60,000 nt of DNA from Cryptomeria japonica. Lineage: Eukaryota; Streptophyta; Pinopsida; Cupressales; Cupressaceae. A model generated the notes under the pieces. That model made no database searches. It had not been told where the DNA came from and saw nothing but the letters and a program-made list of their open reading frames with translations. This document shows, piece by piece, positions 55,175 to 60,000 of the stretch. Numbering within the stretch: the stretch's first letter is position 1; each line of letters opens with the position of its first letter. The translations under genes were made by a program, and so were the position numbers. The stretch is from positions 20,315,932-20,375,931 of the forward strand of contig NC_081412.1 in assembly GCF_030272615.1 (NCBI RefSeq). The letters run 5' to 3'.

Positions 55175-56592
55175 TGATGGTATGATGAAAGAATAAACAT
55201 CTGATAGAATACTGAGAGGGGGGGATGAATCAATATATTGAAAAATTGATACAAAGTTCCCAAACTCAAATTCAATCACACAAAGTAAACATATCTTAGT
55301 CAAGATCAATATTCATAAGAATACTTGACATCAACCGGTTTGACTATTATGACAACTTAACAATAAACAACTTCAATCTTGTAAACATCAACAATACTTA
55401 ATCATAACTCAACATATCCATCTCTCAATGCTTCTAGTTATCATGCCTTATCAGAAGTTAACCAAATCAACAAATAAGATCGTAACCACAAAAACATTCA
55501 CCACTTGACAAAAATGTTTATATGTGGAAAACCCAAATAGATAAAAAATACGGTGAGATGAGACTCACAAGGATAGCTATCTGAACTCATCTGAAGTTCT
55601 CCCTATTAGGAGCCAAGCCTGTTAAAGCTTTACAATAAGTTTTGTTAAGAACTTTCTGGTTAGGAATACCTAGTTAAGGGAGTTACAAATATGCCTTGAT
55701 GAAAAGCACAATACCCTATTAGGAGTAACCTCGCTGGAGGATTTAAGAATACACGCTAATGGACCACCTTGTTAGAGGATTTAATGAGTAACCAAGCTTG
55801 TTAAAGCTTACCCGGTTAAGGGATTTCGATTCTATTATAATTGTTAGAAAACAACAGGTTTTCTTGATTTGTCTAAATAGCACTACATTTTCTTGATCAG
55901 ATCCTTTAAGCTTCAATCTGCCTTCACTCAAAGTGTCGATCCATTCACTGGTTAGGAAACAACACACTCGACATGTTTCTACCAATCTTGCCAACAACCT
56001 TTACAAACAACTTCATCGACCTTAAATACACATCAGTTAGGTCGGTAACACAACAAAAACCTAATTCTCATTATCGAGATTACAAACAAGTCATTACAAT
56101 CTTGACTGTTAGAAATCATGAAAATCTCTTCACATTATTCAAGAAAATTCCAACCACTCCATGATCACTGCTTCATTGGACTTTGTAGCTCATCATGCGT
56201 TGTGCATTAGATGCAATCCAGTTTTCTCCTTCCCTAGACAGTAAACAAATGTGCCAAAACAATTTGAACTTATCCTCATACAATGATCACACGTGTCTCC
56301 ATCATTATCGCTCATAAGATAATAAACCAACAAAATTGATCGATTGGTTTAACAACTGATAGGGTTTACCGGTTACATTGAATAGAAAGGTTTAACCCTT
56401 TACACTAGTTTACCGGTTCAACTCACAAACTTACCATACTGGTTTACAACATCTTCCACAAAGCTCTTCTTACCAGTTACTAGCCAATATCAATAATAAC
56501 ATGAATACCATTACTGGTTCAATTGACATCAATGACAACATATCATTAATGCAATCTCTATGCAAAATACCAATAAACTCAAAATGCCAACA
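55175..56592 (-). repeat. Copia-B 5' LTR
   Basis: 1,418 bp, TGATGGTATGATG ... AAATGCCAACA. It has a 13-bp stretch (AATAAACTCAAAA) near its end that the 3' LTR lacks. Confidence 0.93.
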
Positions 56593-56597
56593 CAATT

Positions 56598-57600
56598 TAT
56601 ATTCATAGGCATGGGGGGATCTTCTCAGTCTTGTTCTTTATGTGGATGACTTGTTTCTTCATGGATTTCTCCTGCCTTGATTGAGGATACTCAAAAAGAT
56701 TTGATGGAGCATTTTTATATGACTGATCTTGGTTTGTTGCATTATTTTCTTGTCCTTTAGATTTAATAGTCTCCTACTTGTATTTCTATTTTCCATAAGA
56801 AGTATGCTCTTGATCTACTTTAAAGATTTGGGATGGTTGATTGCAAGCCAACCCCTACTCCTTTTTTGTCAGATTTTGTGTTGTCTACCAATTGCACTAC
56901 TCCATCAATTGATGTTACCTTGTATCAATAGTTGGTTTTGTAGCCTTTTGTACTTGATAGATAGTCATCCTAATATTTCCTTTTCAGTTGGTCTTGTCTC
57001 TAATTTTTCTCAAGATCCTTATGAGAGTCATTGGAAGGCCACCAAACTTATCTTGCAATATATTATAAAGGCACTACATAGTTTGGCATTCACTACACAT
57101 CAAGTGTTAGTGATATTGTTAACTTCATCAACTCAAATTAGGCTAGTGATGTTAATGATCGGAGGCCTACCTTTGGCTTTGTTTTGTGTCTTGTTTCTAG
57201 TCTATTTTCTTGGTCTTGCAAGAAGCAAATTGATATTGCATTATCATCAACTAAGGATAAGTAACGAGGACCCATCTTGGCTAGTCAAGAGGTTCTTTGA
57301 CTTTTGACAATTGATGGTTGCTTTTGCCTTTCATATTGATCATCCCACTACTCTCTAGTGTGATAATTAGAGTGCCATGCATATTTTGTGCAACCTAGTG
57401 GAGAATCAACACATAAATCATTTTGAGATCCACATGCACTTCATTCATTAACTCATTCAAGATGGTGTACTTTCCTTGAGCTATTTGCCTACGAAGAAGC
57501 AAGTTGCAAACATCTTCACTAAAACTTTGGCATCTCCTCACAATCTTCAATTGCAATCAATGTTAGGGTTGAAAGAATTAATCCTTCGGGGTTTTGAGGA
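56598..57600 (+). pseudogene. Copia-H reverse transcriptase end and RNase H
   Basis: RT resumes with LVLYVDDLFLHG (catalytic YVDD), then EHFYMTDLGLLHYFLVL. After stops, HPNISFSVGLVSNFSQDPYE and SHWKATKLILQYI match the RT-RNase H connection. RNase H remnants include CSWSCKKQIDIALSSTKD, DNQSAMHILCNPVENQHINH and TKKQVANIFTKTLASPHNLQ. The end MLGLKELILRGF is typical for this copia lineage. Heavily broken. Confidence 0.88.
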
Positions 57601-57984
57601 GTCCTCCTTCCTTTCTTTTGTCTTTTTTAACATTTTTAGTTTTCTCTTCTAGAGACAAGCTTTCACCGATAGGGTTTTCATCTGATACTTCAGTTATGAG
57701 AGATTGTATTTCATTGCACTATAGTTGTAAATGGGTACCTACAATGACAGTGTTTCCAAGACCCATAATCCATCTCTTATTTCATATTGCATTTTCATTT
57801 GATGATGTGTGGGGGAAAAAAGTGACACTAAGCAAACATGCCCTAATCTCACTTTCAATCACACATTTGTGGAATACGAAAGAGCCTAGAGGTATCACAC
57901 AATTGGCTACTTCTTTTTGTGGAAGAGAGAGCCATGGGCTACCTATTAGGATTTCTATTCCTTTGTTGTAATTGAAAGATAAAA
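57601..57984 (+). other. Copia-H 3' region
   Basis: Purine-rich GTGTGGGGGAAAAAAG at 57807-57822 could be the polypurine tract, with the 3' LTR starting just after it and being cut at 57985. No similarity to the presumed 5' LTR end was seen, as expected if only the LTR start remains. Confidence 0.4.
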
Positions 57985-59476
57985 TGATGCAAGTTCAATC
58001 CCAAACCCCAAAGTGCAAGTACGAACTAATAACAAGATTTGCAGAATTGAGCTCAAATAATGGAAAGTTGTAAACACAAGGACAAGACAAGAATGTAAAT
58101 GTATACCTGGTGTTAAAATCTGAGTGAAAATGTTTGGGATGGGGGCATGGGCGCCACTGTCCTGATTCTGCCCCTAAAATTGCTCCGAAAACTGCTGTTT
58201 TGCAACCTGAAAAGCTGTCAAAATGCTGAAACTTGCTATCTGACAGAAGGACCAGGGCGCCCAGCGCCCCTGTCCCAGGGACCAGGGCGCCCAACGCCCC
58301 TGTCCTGGCAGGACCAGGGTGCCCCATGCCCCTGTCCTGGTCTTTTACTCTGCAATTTGGTGTGGAGTGCTGTCTCAGCCTGCTTCTTCCGGATCTGCAA
58401 CTTGCGGCGTCGTCCGAATTCCGAAACCTGCACTTATATCTGAAAAGGTGTGGTGGACGGCTATATAGGGTTTTGCCTTAGTCAAACCCCCACTTTGGTG
58501 ATTTCCACCTCCACGAATAGCCAAGTTGTATTGTAAAAGTAATGTGTGTGCAGACCTTGTGTGTGTGCAAGATCCTAAAATCCAAGTAAGCAAACTAGAG
58601 CAACCTAGAAAGTAAACCCTAATTGCTTGTAAATGATAATGTAAATGCTCTAAATCAAGATGCAAAGTGATCTAAAGCATAAATACAAATGATATAATGA
58701 AGCTTATGCAAAGACATGAAAACAACATGAAATCATACCCAACCCCAACGGAGGGGTACAAGCCAATCTTCAGTCGGTGATCCCTTATTTCTCTTCAATG
58801 CCTTCAAAGCCCTAAATGAATGAAATTGATGAATTCTTGATGGATGGATGTTGAATGTTGTTGAAGTCTTCAAAGATCTGCTCTTTCGCTGCATAGAAGA
58901 TCCTTGAAAGCCAAAATTCTGGATCCTTTCAAATGAAGAAAGAGGGCTCTTATATATGAAACCCTAGGTCTTAATTTCAACTTTAGGCCGACCTAGAGAT
59001 TGAATCTCCCACCAATTTGTTGGGGTTAAGCTTTATTTTATGATTGGATTGCGCTCCTAAAATTTTGAGAAAAATGTCCAGGACCATGTGCACGCCGGGT
59101 GCCATGGTCCCGGCAACTTTTCACCAAATTTTCAGGGCCGTCAGATATGATGATTTTAGAGCGAATCCCAAAGTTACAGGTGATTTCGAGATGTTTTGAC
59201 CCCCAAAATCAAGCCCCCAAGTTCAAAATAGGACCTAATTAGGGTTTTTGATTAAATGATGTATTGGAAGAATAAAATGAAAGAGGCACACTTTAATGAA
59301 AGGGCCCAACTTTATGATATGGGCGATGATAAAATAAGACCTTAGACCTAATTAATTTAATTAATTAAGTGCTAAAGGGGAAATGCAATGCAAAATGCAA
59401 AATGCACCAAGGCGGGTGCTAAACTAGGTGTGAAATTGTACCACCCTAGCAAGTGCGTACAATTTACGATGCTACA
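57985..59476 (-). repeat. 3' LTR of a further minus-strand element (body off-window)
   Basis: Starts TGATGCAAG and ends ATGCTACA. Directly to its right, TTTAGCCCCCACTTTAG is the complement of a polypurine tract (CTAAAGTGGGGGCTAAA). This marks the LTR boundary and the minus orientation. About 1.49 kb. The partner LTR and target duplication lie outside the window, so the left end is a best estimate. Confidence 0.7.
58248..58340. repeat. GC-rich 30-bp tandem repeat inside the LTR
   Basis: Three units beginning GGACCAGGG(C/T)GCCC and containing CGCCCCTGTCC or TGCCCCTGTCC. The first two contain GGGCGCCC, a perfect palindrome. A GC island in otherwise AT-rich DNA. Confidence 0.85.
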
Positions 59477-60000
59477 TTTAGCCCCCACTTTAGCGGTCAT
59501 ATGAACACTACGTGCATATGCAAGCTAAAGTATAGAAAAGTAAACATTATTTGAAAAAGGATATATCCATAAGTCTATCGAACGAAGCCCCCAGCGGTAT
59601 CTGCAGTACACAGTTAGGAACCGCACCCTACAAAACACACATTAGATAACAAAATCACCTAATGCTTACTAAGGAAGGTGATGAAAATTCGAGGGTAGCT
59701 ATATGCCCCCCCCTGTTTCGGCTTGCTAGTTTTAGTGAGTTGAAACAGGGTATCATGTTTACCACTTCGAATTGTTAAAGAATATTGATGACAAATGCTC
59801 ACAAGAAGATTTGATATGAGATCAAAAACTAATGGAGAATCATTTGGTAAGAAAGAGGACTAAATCTCAATTCCAACAAAGAGTGTGAGGATTTGAGAGT
59901 TCTCTAACACAAGATGAAGGCTGTAAATGGAAACAAAATGCAAAGAAAGGAAAAAAAGCATGAATATACACATTGGTGTTCCATGAGAAGAATAGTGAGA
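59477..60000 (-). other. 3' untranslated region of the right-hand element
   Basis: No coding region visible. Holds the polypurine tract (59477-59493 in complement) and a perfect 9-bp stem, CCCTGTTTC (59711-59719) with GAAACAGGG (59742-59750). Confidence 0.55.

Larger units (their letters stand above)
41304..56592 (-). mobile_element. Copia-B: Ty1/copia element carrying a nested chromovirus
   Basis: LTRs 41304-42723 (1,420 bp) and 55175-56592 (1,418 bp) are flanked by CAATT (41299-41303 and 56593-56597). Domain order on the minus strand is gag, protease, integrase, RT, RNase H. A purine tract (AAAGGGGGAGAT on minus) abuts the 3' LTR. Chromo-1 splits its gag. Without that insert it is about 7.4 kb. 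LTRs differ by roughly 5% by eye, between those of Chromo-1 and Tat-1. Confidence 0.95.
16109..57984 (+). mobile_element. Copia-H: oldest Ty1/copia, host of four nested insertions
   Basis: Plus-strand copia broken into pieces: leader and Gag start (16109-17949), gag-PR-INT-RT start (33745-36395), RT middle (41077-41303), RT end and RNase H (56598 to about 57600). Each junction is marked by an exact 5-bp target duplication of the inserted element. Reading frame and domain order continue across the gaps. Coding pieces are full of stops and frameshifts, more than in any insert, as expected for the oldest layer. The 3' LTR is not identified; the element may be truncated by the LTR that starts at 57985. 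Confidence 0.88.

Noticed and set aside
56729-57307. 192-codon plus-strand frame rich in Phe/Leu that looks membrane-like
   Set aside because: It overlaps the degraded RT/RNase H of Copia-H in a shifted frame; the hydrophobicity is a by-product of T-rich codons.
57594-57971. 125-codon plus-strand frame
   Set aside because: Follows the Copia-H pol end; no conserved motif. More likely 3' UTR and LTR start.
58147-58481. Pro/Gly/Arg-rich frames on both strands
   Set aside because: Produced by the GC-rich tandem repeat read in several frames; not a protein.

Overview
The window is a plant nuclear interval made almost entirely of transposable elements. I see no intact cellular gene, tRNA or full rRNA gene. 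The element families are plant-type: Ty1/copia, a Tat-lineage Ty3/gypsy with a second RNase H, a chromodomain gypsy, an L1-type LINE ORF1 remnant and a 5S-derived repeat. The old decayed insertions, the lack of genes in 60 kb and the Tat element suggest a large-genome seed plant, most likely a gymnosperm. That last step is inference and the species cannot be read from the sequence.

Left part (1-16 kb): mostly unassigned AT-rich DNA. It holds a 5S rRNA-derived segment (592-670); a 75-bp minisatellite split by a small minus-strand copia element (Copia-A, 2242-6250, 212-bp LTRs); an L1-type LINE ORF1 remnant (8204-8885); a solo LTR with TATAT target duplications (10491-11845); a foldback element (12805-12940); and a 1.35-kb LINE-style insertion with a 16-bp target duplication and a coiled-coil ORF (13123-14467).

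Right part (16-58 kb): one nest. The oldest element is a plus-strand copia (Copia-H; primer site 16109, coding remains to about 57600). It is cut into four pieces. (1) Tat-1 (17950-33739, minus) lies in its gag, with target duplication AGTAG. (2) A gag-protease-only copia (Copia-N, 36396-41071, minus) lies in its RT, with CCATT. (3) A full-length copia (Copia-B, 41304-56592, minus) also lies in its RT, with CAATT. Copia-B in turn carries (4) a chromovirus (Chromo-1, 46787-54657, minus; CTATG/CTGTG) in its gag. The right edge is cut by the LTR of another minus-strand element (57985-59476) whose body runs off the window.

The most unusual object is Tat-1. Each ~4.9-kb LTR carries, in sense orientation, the decayed remains of a coding region of roughly 950 codons, and its additional RNase H sits upstream of RT rather than between RNase H and integrase. 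Copia-N is also odd: gag and protease are followed by an unrecognised acidic ORF instead of integrase and RT.
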